From contig NZ_CP133990.1 in assembly GCF_031582905.1 (NCBI RefSeq), forward strand, positions 930,001 through 994,000: 64,000 bases of DNA, read 5' to 3'. The DNA is from Pengzhenrongella sp031582905 (GTDB taxonomy: Bacteria; Actinomycetota; Actinomycetes; Actinomycetales; Cellulomonadaceae). Position 1 is the stretch's first letter; every line of letters begins with the position of its first letter. Made by a program: the position numbers and the translations under genes. Below the pieces are notes generated by a model. That model was not told where the DNA came from, made no database searches, and saw only the letters and a list, made by a program, of their open reading frames with translations. Shown piece after piece: positions 9,798 to 18,512 of this stretch.

Positions 9798-12676
9798 GGT
9801 TCACCGTCAACGACACGTCCGTCGACGCCGAGCCCGCCCCGGGCCAGGTGCTCCGCACCCTGCTGCGCGCGCAGGGGCACACCGAGGTCAAGAAGGGCTG
9901 CGACACCGGCGACTGCGGGGCGTGCACCGTCCTGCTCGACGGCGCCCCCGTGCACTCCTGCCTGACCCCGGCCCACCGGGTCGAGGGCCGCGCGGTGACC
10001 ACCTCGGCTGGGCTGGGCGGACCGGACGGCGACCTGCACCCCGTCCAGGAGGCGTTCGCGCAGGCGGCCGCGTTCCAGTGCGGGTTCTGCACGCCGGGGT
10101 TCGTCACCACGGCCGTCGGCCTGGGTCTCGGCTGCGGCGCCGCGGGCGAGTGCCCCACCCCGTGCACCCCTGGCACCACCCCGGGCGGTGACGAGGTCGC
10201 CCGTCTCCTCAAGGGCAACCTGTGCCGGTGCACGGGCTACCGGTCCATCCGGGACGCCCTCGCCGGCCGCCGCAACACCGTCGTCCCGGAGGCGGGCGAG
10301 GCCGCACGGGTCTCCGCGCTCGCTCCCGCGGCCCGGCGCGTGGTCACCGGGACCGAGGCCTACACGGTGGACGAGCCGTCGACCGACCTCGCGCACGCCG
10401 TCGTCCTGGGCAGCCCGCACCCGCACGCCCGGATCGTGTCGATCGACGCCACCGCGGCGGTCGACGCCCCGGGCGTGCTCGCGGTGCTCACCCACGAGGA
10501 CTCCCCGGCGACGCTGTTCTCCACCGCCCGCCACGAGAGCCGGCTGGACGACCCGGACGACACCCTCGTGCTCGACCCGGTGCTGCGCTTCCGGGGGCAG
10601 CGGGTCGCCGTCGTCGTCGCGGAGTCGGTCCGCGAGGCCGAGCGTGCGCGGGACCTGCTGCGCGTCCAGTACGACGTGCTGCCGCACGTCGTCGACCCCG
10701 AGGCCGCCCGCGCCCCCGGGGCGCCGCTGCTGCACGCCGACAAGGGCCCGGCGTCGCGCATCGGCGACGCGACCCGCAACGTCGTCGCCCAGCTGCACGC
10801 CGAGATGGGCGACGTCCGCGCAGCGATCGACGGGGCCGCGCACCGGGTGCGGCTGACGACCCGCACCCCGCGGGTCTCGCACGCCGCGATGGAGACCCAT
10901 GTGACCCGCGGGCACCTCGACCCCGACGGCCGCCTCGTGCTGCGCACGAGCAGCCAGGTGCCGTTCCTCGTCCGGGACGAGATCGCGCACATCTTCGGGC
11001 TCGAGCCGGACCGCGTGCGGGTGCTCACCGGTCGGGTCGGCGGCGGGTTCGGCGGCAAGCAGGAGCTGCTCACCGAGGACGTCGTCGCGCTCGCGGTCCT
11101 GCGCACCGGCCGCGCCGTCCAGTACGAGATGAGCCGCGCCGACGAGTTCACGATCGTGCCCAGCCGGCACCCCATGCGCGTCGAGGTCGAGGTGGGCGCG
11201 GACTCCGACGGCGTGCTGACCGGGCTGCGGGTCGACGTGCTGGCGAACACCGGCGCCTACGGGAACCACGGGCCCGGCGTGATGTTCCACGGCGTCAGCG
11301 AGTCGCTCGCGGTGTACCGCTGCGCGAACAAGCGGGTCGACGCCGAGTCGGTCTACACGAACACGCTGCCGTCCGGGGCGTTCCGCGGGTACGGCCTCGG
11401 CCAGATCATCTTCGCGGTCGAGTCCGCGATGGACGACCTCGCGCGCGCGGCCGGGCTCGACCCGTTCGAGCTGCGGCGCCGCAACGTCGTCGTGCCCGGG
11501 GACCCGCTGCTGGTCACCGACCCGGACGAGACCGGCGACCTCGGCCTGCACGGCTACGGGCTCGACCAGTGCCTCGACCTCGCCCAGGCCGCCCTCGCGG
11601 ACCGCTCCGCCGAGCCGGAGGCGCCGCCCGGGACCGTCGTCGGCGAGGGCATGGCGCTGGCGATGATCGCGACCATCGCCCCGCGCGGCCACTACGCCGA
11701 GGCGTCGGTGCGCCTGCTCGACGACGGCGTCTACGAGGCGAGCGTCGGCACCACCGAGTTCGGCAACGGCACCACGACCGTGCACGCCCAGCTCGTCGCG
11801 CAGGCGCTGGGCACCACGCTCGACCGGGTGGTGATCCGGCAGTCGGACACCGACGTCGTGGCGTACGACTCCGGCGCGTTCGGCTCCGCGGGCGTCGTCG
11901 TCGCCGGTCTCGCGCTGCACCGCGCGGCACACCAGCTGCGGGGCAGGATCGTGGCCGCGTCCGCCGCGCTGCGCGGTCACCCCGGCGACGACCCACGCGC
12001 GTGGGACGGCGCGGTCCTGAGCCGCGACACGGTCGCCCTCGGTGACCACGTCGTCCCGCTCGCCGAGGTCGTCGCGAGCGGCGCGCACCTGGTCGGGCGG
12101 GGCACGCACGACGGCACGCCGCGGTCGGTCGCGTTCAACGTGCACGCCTTCCGGGTCGCGGTCGACCCCGCGACCGGTGCGGTGCACATCCAGCGGTCCA
12201 TCCAGGCCGTCGACGCCGGCGTCGTGCTCAACCCCGAGCAGCTGCGCGGCCAGGTCGAGGGCGGGACCGGCCAGGCGATCGGGTCCGCGCTGCTCGAGGA
12301 GATGCGGCTGGACGACGACGGCCGCGTCATCACGACCTCCTTCCGCGGCTACCACGTGCCGCAGATGATCGACCTGCCCGTGACCGAGGTGCTGTTCGCG
12401 ACGACGTCGGACGAGCTCGGCCCACTCGGGGCGAAGTCGATGAGCGAGGCCCCCTACAATCCCGTCGCGCCGGCGCTGGCCAACGCGGTGCGGGACGCGC
12501 TCGGCGTGCGCCCCACGACCCTGCCGATGACCGCTGACCGGCTCTGGCGCCTGGTGGATCAGGGGTCCGACCGGTTGATGGACCCCTCGCCGGCCGGCCG
12601 CGGCGGAGCCGTAGCGCGGCGGCGTCAGATGCGCGCAGCGAAGGCGCGCGCACTTCGGGAGTCCGGGCCGACGTAG
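9794..12676 (+). CDS. Xanthine dehydrogenase, fused 2Fe-2S and molybdopterin subunit
   Basis: This 960-residue protein joins two domains that are often separate. Residues 1-165 bind two 2Fe-2S clusters: plant-type C36, C41, C44, C56, and C96, C99, C144, C146 (NLCRCTGY). The remainder is the Mo-pterin domain, with GRVGGGFGGKQ and a C-terminal SMSEAPYNPVAPALANAV segment whose Glu corresponds to the family's catalytic base. Between C99 and C144 there are about 13 extra residues with three additional cysteines (C114, C120, C124), which is unusual. FAD is supplied by the upstream gene. XdhC and a MocA-like protein elsewhere in the cluster probably mature the cofactor. The C-terminal 40 residues are Arg/Ala-rich. 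Confidence 0.9.
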   Translation: MRFTVNDTSVDAEPAPGQVLRTLLRAQGHTEVKKGCDTGDCGACTVLLDGAPVHSCLTPAHRVEGRAVTTSAGLGGPDGDLHPVQEAFAQAAAFQCGFCTPGFVTTAVGLGLGCGAAGECPTPCTPGTTPGGDEVARLLKGNLCRCTGYRSIRDALAGRRNTVVPEAGEAARVSALAPAARRVVTGTEAYTVDEPSTDLAHAVVLGSPHPHARIVSIDATAAVDAPGVLAVLTHEDSPATLFSTARHESRLDDPDDTLVLDPVLRFRGQRVAVVVAESVREAERARDLLRVQYDVLPHVVDPEAARAPGAPLLHADKGPASRIGDATRNVVAQLHAEMGDVRAAIDGAAHRVRLTTRTPRVSHAAMETHVTRGHLDPDGRLVLRTSSQVPFLVRDEIAHIFGLEPDRVRVLTGRVGGGFGGKQELLTEDVVALAVLRTGRAVQYEMSRADEFTIVPSRHPMRVEVEVGADSDGVLTGLRVDVLANTGAYGNHGPGVMFHGVSESLAVYRCANKRVDAESVYTNTLPSGAFRGYGLGQIIFAVESAMDDLARAAGLDPFELRRRNVVVPGDPLLVTDPDETGDLGLHGYGLDQCLDLAQAALADRSAEPEAPPGTVVGEGMALAMIATIAPRGHYAEASVRLLDDGVYEASVGTTEFGNGTTTVHAQLVAQALGTTLDRVVIRQSDTDVVAYDSGAFGSAGVVVAGLALHRAAHQLRGRIVAASAALRGHPGDDPRAWDGAVLSRDTVALGDHVVPLAEVVASGAHLVGRGTHDGTPRSVAFNVHAFRVAVDPATGAVHIQRSIQAVDAGVVLNPEQLRGQVEGGTGQAIGSALLEEMRLDDDGRVITTSFRGYHVPQMIDLPVTEVLFATTSDELGPLGAKSMSEAPYNPVAPALANAVRDALGVRPTTLPMTADRLWRLVDQGSDRLMDPSPAGRGGAVARRRQMRAAKARALRESGPT

Positions 12677-12765
12677 CCGCCGCCCTCGAGTCGGCATGAG
12701 CGGAAGGCGGTTCGCCCTCTGTGGCGGGCGATCGTTCGAACGTGCACGCGCGGTGACGGTGCTGG

Positions 12766-13578
12766 ATGCGAGAGGGTGGGCGGGTGGAGCGTCGGGGACT
12801 TGGATCGCTGCAGCCGCTAAGCGATGACGTCAGCGCTGCTGACTGGCTTGTGGCCGCGGTCCGCGACTTCGACCACAGCGTCGGCTCGCTGGTGCCCCCG
12901 GTGTTCCAGGCTTATGCCCGCGCCTTTCACCCGGCCCGCCGCCACGGCAAGGCAGGCGCGGACGTCGACGTTTCCTGGACCGAGGTGGCTGCGTTCAATG
13001 GCCGCCACGCCCATGCCGGAATGCAGTGGACGTCCATCACCGGCTCCTGGCAGTACCTGCACGAGGACACCCAGCCGGGCGTGTGGGACGTCGAGCCGGA
13101 GGAGGGGACCCTGCCGGCCGCGCAGGCCGAGGCGCTGGTGCAGGTCCTCGCCCGCTTCACCAGCTCACCGCAGCAGTGCTTTTTCTCGGTGTGGGAGGGT
13201 TTCGGTGCCCTGGCGGTGCCACCGGTCGCGCGGACGGTGCTGATGCCCCAGCGAGAGATGCGGCTCCTGACGGGACCGTTGTCGGAGGCAGTGACGGCGT
13301 CGATGGAGACCCCGCCGTGGGAGCAGAGCCCGAGCCTGTGGTGGCCGGCCGACCGAGCCTGGTGCGTGGCCACCGACGTTGACCTGATGAGCACCTACAT
13401 CGGCGCGAGCTCCGCCTGCGTCCAAGCGGTCACCACCGCCGCCGACCTGGAGGCCTGGTCCATCGACAGCCGCCACGGCATCACCTACGACAGCGACAGC
13501 CTCAACACCGTCGTCGCACCCCCGCCTGACACAGCCCGCTTCCTCACTGCTTGTCTCCACTCGCCCACGCGGCAGTAG
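12766..13578 (+). CDS. Hypothetical protein, 270 aa
   Basis: This is a soluble, Trp-rich protein with no signal peptide or membrane segment. Visible features are VPPVFQAYARAFHPARR, a central HAGMQWTSITGSWQYL and FFSVWEGFGAL. I have an impression of similar actinobacterial proteins of unknown function but cannot name a family. The ATG at 12766 lacks a clear ribosome site, and downstream GTG codons are possible starts. The 10-bp palindrome CGTTCGAACG lies at 12733-12742, just upstream. This is the first gene of the accessory island that separates xdh from xdhC, and it uses less extreme GC3 than its neighbours, consistent with acquisition. Confidence 0.6.
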   Translation: MREGGRVERRGLGSLQPLSDDVSAADWLVAAVRDFDHSVGSLVPPVFQAYARAFHPARRHGKAGADVDVSWTEVAAFNGRHAHAGMQWTSITGSWQYLHEDTQPGVWDVEPEEGTLPAAQAEALVQVLARFTSSPQQCFFSVWEGFGALAVPPVARTVLMPQREMRLLTGPLSEAVTASMETPPWEQSPSLWWPADRAWCVATDVDLMSTYIGASSACVQAVTTAADLEAWSIDSRHGITYDSDSLNTVVAPPPDTARFLTACLHSPTRQ

Positions 13579-13635
13579 CTCGAGTCGCCGGTGGCCGGCG
13601 GACCTGTCGACCGCGTCGCGGCATGACGTGCGTCA

Positions 13636-14076
13636 TCAGCCGTACGGCATCACCGTTCTCTGGGCGAGGACGTGCGCCAAGGAAGGCCGGAAGTTGCCGC
13701 GAATGAGTCGGTCGATTCCTCCGCGGAGAGTCGGGCCGTCACCGGTTCGAATCTCCACCCACGGCGTGTCCATCGAGACATGCACTCGCTGACCGTCGTC
13801 ACGAAGATCGAGGCCGCAGAGGTGGACCGCCGGCCGCCGCGCAAGAGGCGGCGTAGCGGAGAAGAAGACGGTGAACTCCACGGAGTCAGCGTCGGTTCGA
13901 ACCTCAGTGAGCCGCGCCGTGCCGGCCCAGCCACCACCGGCCGGGTCGCTCACCATGAGCAGTTCCGCGCCACTGTCGACGGCACTGAGCTTGATGGCGC
14001 TGCCGTACGCACGCCGGATCCGCGACATCTCGTCGACCGACCACCGGACGACCTCGGCAGGAAGAGAGTCCGTCAT
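13636..14076 (-). CDS. Hypothetical protein, 146 aa
   Basis: The protein starts MTDSLPAEVVRWSVDEMSRI and is mainly predicted beta, with a repeated pattern of short hydrophobic strands (VEFTVFFSAT, VHLCGLDLRDDGQRVHVSM, PWVEIRTGDGP). The ATG at 14076 is chosen because AGGAGG sits nine bases upstream; the ATG at 14085 directly abuts that motif and is unlikely. I do not recognise a family. It lies tail-to-tail with the 12766 gene and immediately left of the IS3 element, inside the accessory island. Confidence 0.5.
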   Translation of the reverse strand: MTDSLPAEVVRWSVDEMSRIRRAYGSAIKLSAVDSGAELLMVSDPAGGGWAGTARLTEVRTDADSVEFTVFFSATPPLARRPAVHLCGLDLRDDGQRVHVSMDTPWVEIRTGDGPTLRGGIDRLIRGNFRPSLAHVLAQRTVMPYG

Positions 14077-14185
14077 GCCACTCATCCTCCTTGGACGCAC
14101 CGGTCCACGACACACTCGGACGGCGGCTGTTTGTTGCTCGGGTGCTGGCTGGCCGGTCAGTCTCGAGTAGGTGCCCGGGCCGGGT

Positions 14186-14211
14186 TGATTCGCCCCGGGT
14201 TCGGTGGAGGC
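14186..14211 (+). repeat. IS3 left inverted repeat
   Basis: This 26-bp terminal repeat starts TGATTCGCCCC. It matches the complement of 15523-15548 at 25 of 26 positions. Confidence 0.85.
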
Positions 14212-14236
14212 TCTCAACCCAGGAAGGATGAGAGTC

Positions 14237-14557
14237 ATGCCGGCACCGAAGAAGTACAGCGAGGAGCTGCGTGAGCGGGCCACGAGGATGGCGTTGGACG
14301 CGATCGCGGCGGGTGAGCAGCGGATGGTCGTGGTCCGTCGGGTCGCGGGCCATCTGGACGTGCACCCGGAGGCGTTGCGCACGTGGGTCAAGCGTGCGGA
14401 GATCGACGGCGGGCAGCGGGCCGGGACGACGAGCCAGGACGCGGCACGGATCACCGAGCTAGAGCGTGAGGTCAAGGAGTTGCGGCGGGCGAACCACATC
14501 TTGAAGACGGCTTCGGCTTTCTTCGCGGCGGAGCTCGACCGCCCGTCCGTCAGGTAG
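14237..14557 (+). CDS. IS3-family transposase OrfA
   Basis: This 106-residue DNA-binding protein begins MPAPKKYSEELRERATRMAL and has a helix-turn-helix (VRRVAGHLDVHPEALRTWVK). A C-terminal leucine-zipper-like helix (ITELEREVKELRRANHILK) ends with the family-typical ILKTASAFFAAELD. The ATG at 14237 follows AGGAAGGA at 14221. In IS3 elements this protein is made alone or, by -1 frameshifting near its 3' end, fused to OrfB. The frame of the downstream catalytic region is indeed -1 relative to this one, entering around the GGCTTTCTTCG sequence. Confidence 0.88.
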   Translation: MPAPKKYSEELRERATRMALDAIAAGEQRMVVVRRVAGHLDVHPEALRTWVKRAEIDGGQRAGTTSQDAARITELEREVKELRRANHILKTASAFFAAELDRPSVR

Positions 14558-15518
14558 TCGACTACATCGACGCTCACCGCCACGAGGTGGTGGAGGGGCG
14601 CGAGCTCGGGGTCGAGCCGATCTGCGCGGTGCTCAAGGGCACTGCGGCGCAGATCGCTCCGAGCACGTACTACGCGACCAGCACGCGGGCCCCGTCGGCG
14701 CGTGCGGTTCGCGATGCGCAGTTGGTGCCGTTGATCCGCAAGACCTTCCAGGAGAACTTGTGCGTCTACGGGGCCAAGAAGGTCTGGGCCGAGCTGAACC
14801 GGACCGGCACCGCGGTGGCGAGGTGCACGGTGGAACGGCTCATGCGGGCCGAGGGGCTGCGCGGGATCAGCCGGGAGAAGACCCGCCGCACGACCACCAG
14901 CGACGGTGCGCAGACCGAGCGGCCGGCGGATCTGGTGGACCGCGCGTTCGTCGCGGACGCACCGAACCAGCTGTGGGTCGCGGACCTGACCTACGTGCGC
15001 ACCCACGCCGGGTGGACCTACGCGGCGTTCGTCATCGACGTGTTCTCCCGGCTGGTCGTGGGGTGGCAGGTCTCGACCTCGCTACGCACCGATCTGGCCC
15101 TGGACGCACTCGACATGGGCCTGTGGGCACGGCTTCGCGCCGGGCAGGACGTGACCGGCCTGACCCATCACAGCGACCGCGGAGTGCAGTACCGAGCGAT
15201 TCGCTACACCGAGCGGCTCGCCGAGGCCAAGGCCGTCGCTTCGGTCGGCTCCAAGGGCGACTCCTACGACAACGCCCTGGCCGAGGCGTTCAACGCGCTG
15301 TTCAAGACCGAGTGCATCCGCAACCCCGCGATGCGCCCACCAGGGGCTGGAAGTCCGTCGCCGACGTCGAGATCGCCGTCGCCGAGTACGTCGACTGGTT
15401 CAACCACCGGCGCCTGCACGGCGAGATCGGACTGGTCCCACCAGCAGAGCTCGAGCAGCACTACTGGGCGCACTACCCTGCAACCGCACCGGCCGAACTC
15501 ACTGCCGGAGCCAGATAA
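14521..15518 (+). CDS. IS3-family transposase OrfB (integrase core), frameshifted
   Basis: This is the rve-type integrase core of the element. After VVDYIDAHRHE come ICAVLKGTAAQIAPSTYY and the DDE domain: first Asp in LWVADLTYVRTHAGWTY, second in THHSDRGVQY, Glu in SYDNALAEAFNALFKTE. It ends DWFNHRRLHGEIGLVPPAELE. The frame opens upstream of any good start, as expected for translation by frameshift from OrfA; a GTG at 14587 is possible. The frame changes once near 15340 (GCGCCCACCAGGGGC), between the Glu motif and the C-terminus. This is either a disabling mutation or an assembly indel. Confidence 0.82.
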
Positions 15519-15522
15519 CCGG

Positions 15523-15548
15523 GCCTCCACCGAACCCGGGGCGAATCG
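15523..15548 (-). repeat. IS3 right inverted repeat
   Basis: This is the terminal repeat complementary to 14186-14211. Its outermost base is G where A would be expected from the left end, so the terminal CA typical of IS3 elements is altered. Confidence 0.85.
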
Positions 15549-15736
15549 GGTCGCTCTGATTGCGGCTGCCCACCGGTGGGTTCGGTGTGGCTCTTTCATG
15601 GAGTGCGTCCGGGTCGGGCACCGCGGCGGGGGTGTGGCTCACGAAGGGTCTGCTCTGCTCGAAACAGCGTTGCCCGTCCTCGCCAGCGCGCCGGTCAGCC
15701 CTGGCCGGTGCCGGTTCTCAAGGTGGAGGACGGGAC
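15549..15736 (+). other. Non-coding leader of IS110-type element; possible bridge RNA region
   Basis: No gene is visible between the IS3 right end and the start of the IS110-type transposase. IS110 elements keep a structured guide (bridge) RNA in the non-coding end beside the transposase, often about 180 nt, and this 188-bp stretch is where it would lie. No hairpin or guide loop was verified. The placement rests only on family knowledge. Confidence 0.3.
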
Positions 15737-17086
15737 ATGCAGGAAGCACAGCACGAGGAGTTGGCCGCGGGAGACGTGGTGATCATCGGGGTTGACCCGC
15801 ACAAGGCGTCGGTGACGATGGAGGCCCGTGACACCCGGGAGATCCTGCGGGCCACCGGCACGTTCCCGACCACGACGGACGGGTATCGGGCGATGCTGTC
15901 CGTCGCCCGGCAGTGGTCTCGACGAGTCTGGGCGGTCGAGGGCGCCCGCGGTGTCGGCCGCGGTCTGGTCGCGCGGCTGGTCGCCGGCGGGGAGCGGGTC
16001 GTCGACGTGCCGGCGAAGCTGTCGGCCCGGTCGCGGGTGTTCGACACCGGGCAGGGCCGCAAGACCGAGTCCCACGACGCGCACGCGATCGTGATGGTCG
16101 CACTGCGCGGCAAGCGGCTGCGGGAGGTCGTGATCGACGAGGACCTGGAGGTGCTGCGGCTGCTGGTCGATCGCCGCGACGAGCTCGCCGCCGCACGAAC
16201 GCAGGCACTGAACCGTGCGCACCGGCTGTTTGCCGAGGTCACACCGGGTGGGGCGCCGACGAAGAAGTCCATCGCCCAGTACCAGGCGCTGCTGGCCGGG
16301 ATCCGTCCCCGCGACGGCGCCGGCAAGGTGCGACCCAGGATGCTGGCCGAGGAGCTGACCGATGCCCACCGACTGGACGTGCGCGTCAAGGAGCTCACCG
16401 CGGAGATCAAGGCCGCCGTGCTTGCCCGTGGGTCGCACCTGATGGACCTGCCCGGGATCGGCCCCGCCGGTGCGGGCCGGATCCTGGCCGACATCGGCGA
16501 CGTGGCCCGGTTCCCGTCCCGGCATCACTTCGCGTCGTGGACCGGGACCGCACCGATCGACGCCTCGTCCGGCGCGCACCAGCGGCACCGGCTGTCGCGG
16601 GCCGGGAACCGGCGGCTCAACCACGTCCTGCATATCGCCGCGACCGTCCAGATGCGCCACCCCGGCACCCTGGGCAAGGCGTACGACGACCGCAAGAGGG
16701 CCGCCGGCAAGCGGCCGCTGGAAGCGATGCGATGCCTGAAGCGGCGGCTGTCCGACGTCGTGTACCAACAGCTCGTCAAGAACGCCGTCGACGTCGAGGC
16801 GACGACGATGAACGCGGGCCCGGGAGGGCACAGCGGGGCGACTCTTCAATCCAGCGCGGCCGGCCTGCCCCCGCACACCGGCACTTCACTATGGATCGGT
16901 GAGGCCGGGTGGCTGATCCCCTGGAGGGGCGTGACGGTCCGCCTGGTCGGGGCTGAGGATGGTCCTGGCCAAGCGGGTCTGACCCACGGCACTTCTGACG
17001 TCGCCGTCACGGTGGCTGTCCTTGATCCGACATGTCGACCGGCTCGGCTCACGACCAGTGCAGCCGGGCGGGCCGTCATGTCCTGA
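15737..17086 (+). CDS. IS110-family transposase (first copy)
   Basis: The N-terminal DEDD RuvC-like domain shows IIGVDPHKASV (Asp), WAVEGARGVG (Glu) and KTESHDAHAI (Asp). The C-terminal transposase_20 domain has the LPGIGPAGAGRILADIG helix-hairpin-helix and a PIDASSGAHQRHRLSRAGNR segment containing the catalytic Ser. These enzymes use a bridge RNA and make no inverted repeats. The frame stays open to 17086, but the recognisable protein ends around GPGGHSGATLQSSAAG (about 16870). The last 70 or so residues are probably read-through into the left end of the next element. The ATG at 15737 follows GGAGGACGGG. Confidence 0.88.
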   Translation: MQEAQHEELAAGDVVIIGVDPHKASVTMEARDTREILRATGTFPTTTDGYRAMLSVARQWSRRVWAVEGARGVGRGLVARLVAGGERVVDVPAKLSARSRVFDTGQGRKTESHDAHAIVMVALRGKRLREVVIDEDLEVLRLLVDRRDELAAARTQALNRAHRLFAEVTPGGAPTKKSIAQYQALLAGIRPRDGAGKVRPRMLAEELTDAHRLDVRVKELTAEIKAAVLARGSHLMDLPGIGPAGAGRILADIGDVARFPSRHHFASWTGTAPIDASSGAHQRHRLSRAGNRRLNHVLHIAATVQMRHPGTLGKAYDDRKRAAGKRPLEAMRCLKRRLSDVVYQQLVKNAVDVEATTMNAGPGGHSGATLQSSAAGLPPHTGTSLWIGEAGWLIPWRGVTVRLVGAEDGPGQAGLTHGTSDVAVTVAVLDPTCRPARLTTSAAGRAVMS

Positions 17087-17169
17087 TAGGGGTTTGGCAA
17101 GGGTCCCGATAGTGAACTGACTGGCGCCCGACCGGCTGCGCACCCGACGGTGAGGAAGGGCGCAGTTCC
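16890..17169 (+). other. Inter-transposase region; possible bridge RNA of second IS110 element
   Basis: This stretch between the recognisable end of the first IS110 transposase and the start of the second is formally open in one frame but reads like non-coding DNA. It contains repeated GGCACTTC motifs and several short self-complementary stretches. It holds the right end of the first element and the left end of the second. IS110-group elements encode their bridge RNA upstream of the transposase, so a guide RNA may lie here. This is unverified. Confidence 0.3.
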
Positions 17170-18237
17170 ATGGTGAAGCACAGTGCTGGACCGGTCTATG
17201 CCGGGATCGACACCCACGCCGAGACCCATCACGTCGCGGTGATCGACAGCAACGGTCGCCCGTTGGGAGACATCCGCGTCGCGGCCACCGCTGCCGGCTA
17301 CCGCGAGGCGGTGCGATTCATCGGTCGGTGGCCGCAGGTAGCGAAGGTAGGTGTGGAGTGCACCGGCAGCTACGGCGCCCAGGTCACCCGCGAGCTACGT
17401 GCGCAAGGCTGGGCGGTGATCGAGGTCAACCGGCCCAACCGGTTCGACCGGCGTGCACGCGGCAAGACCGACGTACTGGACGCCTACTCGGCGGCCGAGG
17501 CGGTGCTCAGCGGCCGGGCCGATGCGGCACCCAAGGGCGCTGATGGCCTGGTGGAGGCCCTGCGGGTGCTGCGCACGACGCGGTCCTCGGCGCTGCGTGA
17601 GCGGACCGCGACGATGAATCAGATCACCGCGATGCTGATCGCTGGACCGGAACCTCTGCGAGCCCGCTATCGCGGCCTGTCCAGCAAGCGCCTCGTCGCG
17701 GCGCTGGCCACGTCCCGACCCAGCAAGACGCCGACGACCGCGGCCGAGTCCACCGCGTACGCGTTGCGCGTCCTGGCTCGACGCCACCAGCTGCTGTCCG
17801 AGCAGATCAACGACCTGACCCGACATGTGACGCGGCTGCTCGATGACCACGCCGCGAAACTGATGGCGGTGTTCGGTGCCGGCCCTGACACCGTCTCCCA
17901 GCTGCTGATCACCGCCGGGGACAACCCCGAGCGGCTCCGCTCGGAACGACACTTCGCCGCTCTGGCGGGCGCCTGCCCGATCCCGGCGTCATCCGGCAAG
18001 ACCAACCGGCATCGACTCAATCGCGGCGGCGACCGGCAGGCCAACGCCGCGCTCTACCACGTCGTCATCGTGCGGATGCGCTACGACCCAGCAACGCGCG
18101 AGTACGTCGCCCGTCGAACCGTTGACGGCAAGAGCAAGAACGAGATCATCCGCTGCCTCAAGCGCTACATCGCTCGCGAGCTCTACCCGCTCATCCGCGA
18201 CGTCATTCAGCCGCCCGGCACAGCCCACGCGGCTTGA
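17170..18237 (+). CDS. IS110-family transposase (second, different copy)
   Basis: This 355-residue transposase is clearly different from the first. The RuvC-like DEDD residues lie in YAGIDTHAETHHVAV, VGVECTGSYGAQ and GKTDVLDAYSAAEA. The C-terminal domain has VFGAGPDTVSQLLITAGDNP and the serine motif PIPASSGKTNRHRLNRGGDR. The length is normal for the family and the frame is intact, so the element may be active. The ATG at 17170 follows GAGGAAGG. The boundaries of the element cannot be set by eye because IS110 elements lack clear inverted repeats. The 275 bp downstream (18238-18512) hold no convincing gene. Confidence 0.9.
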   Translation: MVKHSAGPVYAGIDTHAETHHVAVIDSNGRPLGDIRVAATAAGYREAVRFIGRWPQVAKVGVECTGSYGAQVTRELRAQGWAVIEVNRPNRFDRRARGKTDVLDAYSAAEAVLSGRADAAPKGADGLVEALRVLRTTRSSALRERTATMNQITAMLIAGPEPLRARYRGLSSKRLVAALATSRPSKTPTTAAESTAYALRVLARRHQLLSEQINDLTRHVTRLLDDHAAKLMAVFGAGPDTVSQLLITAGDNPERLRSERHFAALAGACPIPASSGKTNRHRLNRGGDRQANAALYHVVIVRMRYDPATREYVARRTVDGKSKNEIIRCLKRYIARELYPLIRDVIQPPGTAHAA

Positions 18238-18512
18238 CGAAGATCTATAGGAGTGTCGGACCAGCCACTTCCCGGACCCGCGAGCCCAACGCTAGACCCG
18301 ACGACCACCGCTCGGCAGGTCCCTGTCACCGCCGGTTGACAGCCGCCGCAACAGAAGGGAGCCATGAGCGCGCGGGACGACGTCCGTCACGACCTTGCGC
18401 TCCACTGGGTGCAAAGGCGGTCGGGCCTGGAGTTGAGGCCACGTACTACAAAGGCGTCGAGCGCACAACTCTGGAATGCCGTACAGCAACCTCGCTGGGT
18501 GTTAGCACTACG

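Larger units (their letters stand above)
14186..15548 (+). mobile_element. IS3-family insertion sequence
   Basis: The element is bounded by 26-bp inverted repeats, 14186-14211 and 15523-15548, identical except at the outermost base. The left end begins TGATTCGCCCCGGGTTCGG. Both ends are flanked by GGT (14183-14185 and 15549-15551), a probable 3-bp target duplication. It encodes overlapping orfA and orfB in the usual -1 relation of IS3 elements. The orfB frame is broken near 15340, so as sequenced it may not move by itself. The right end lies only 188 bp upstream of an IS110 transposase gene. Confidence 0.88.

Noticed and set aside
12733..12742. CGTTCGAACG palindrome as a LexA box
   Set aside because: The half-sites are fused in the wrong orientation; LexA needs GAAC-N4-GTTC. 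It was kept only as a palindrome note.
13744..13760. tRNA T-arm-like GGTTCGAATC (and another GGTTCGAACC near 13893)
   Set aside because: No acceptor, D-arm or anticodon stem can be drawn around either, and both lie inside the minus-strand hypothetical gene.
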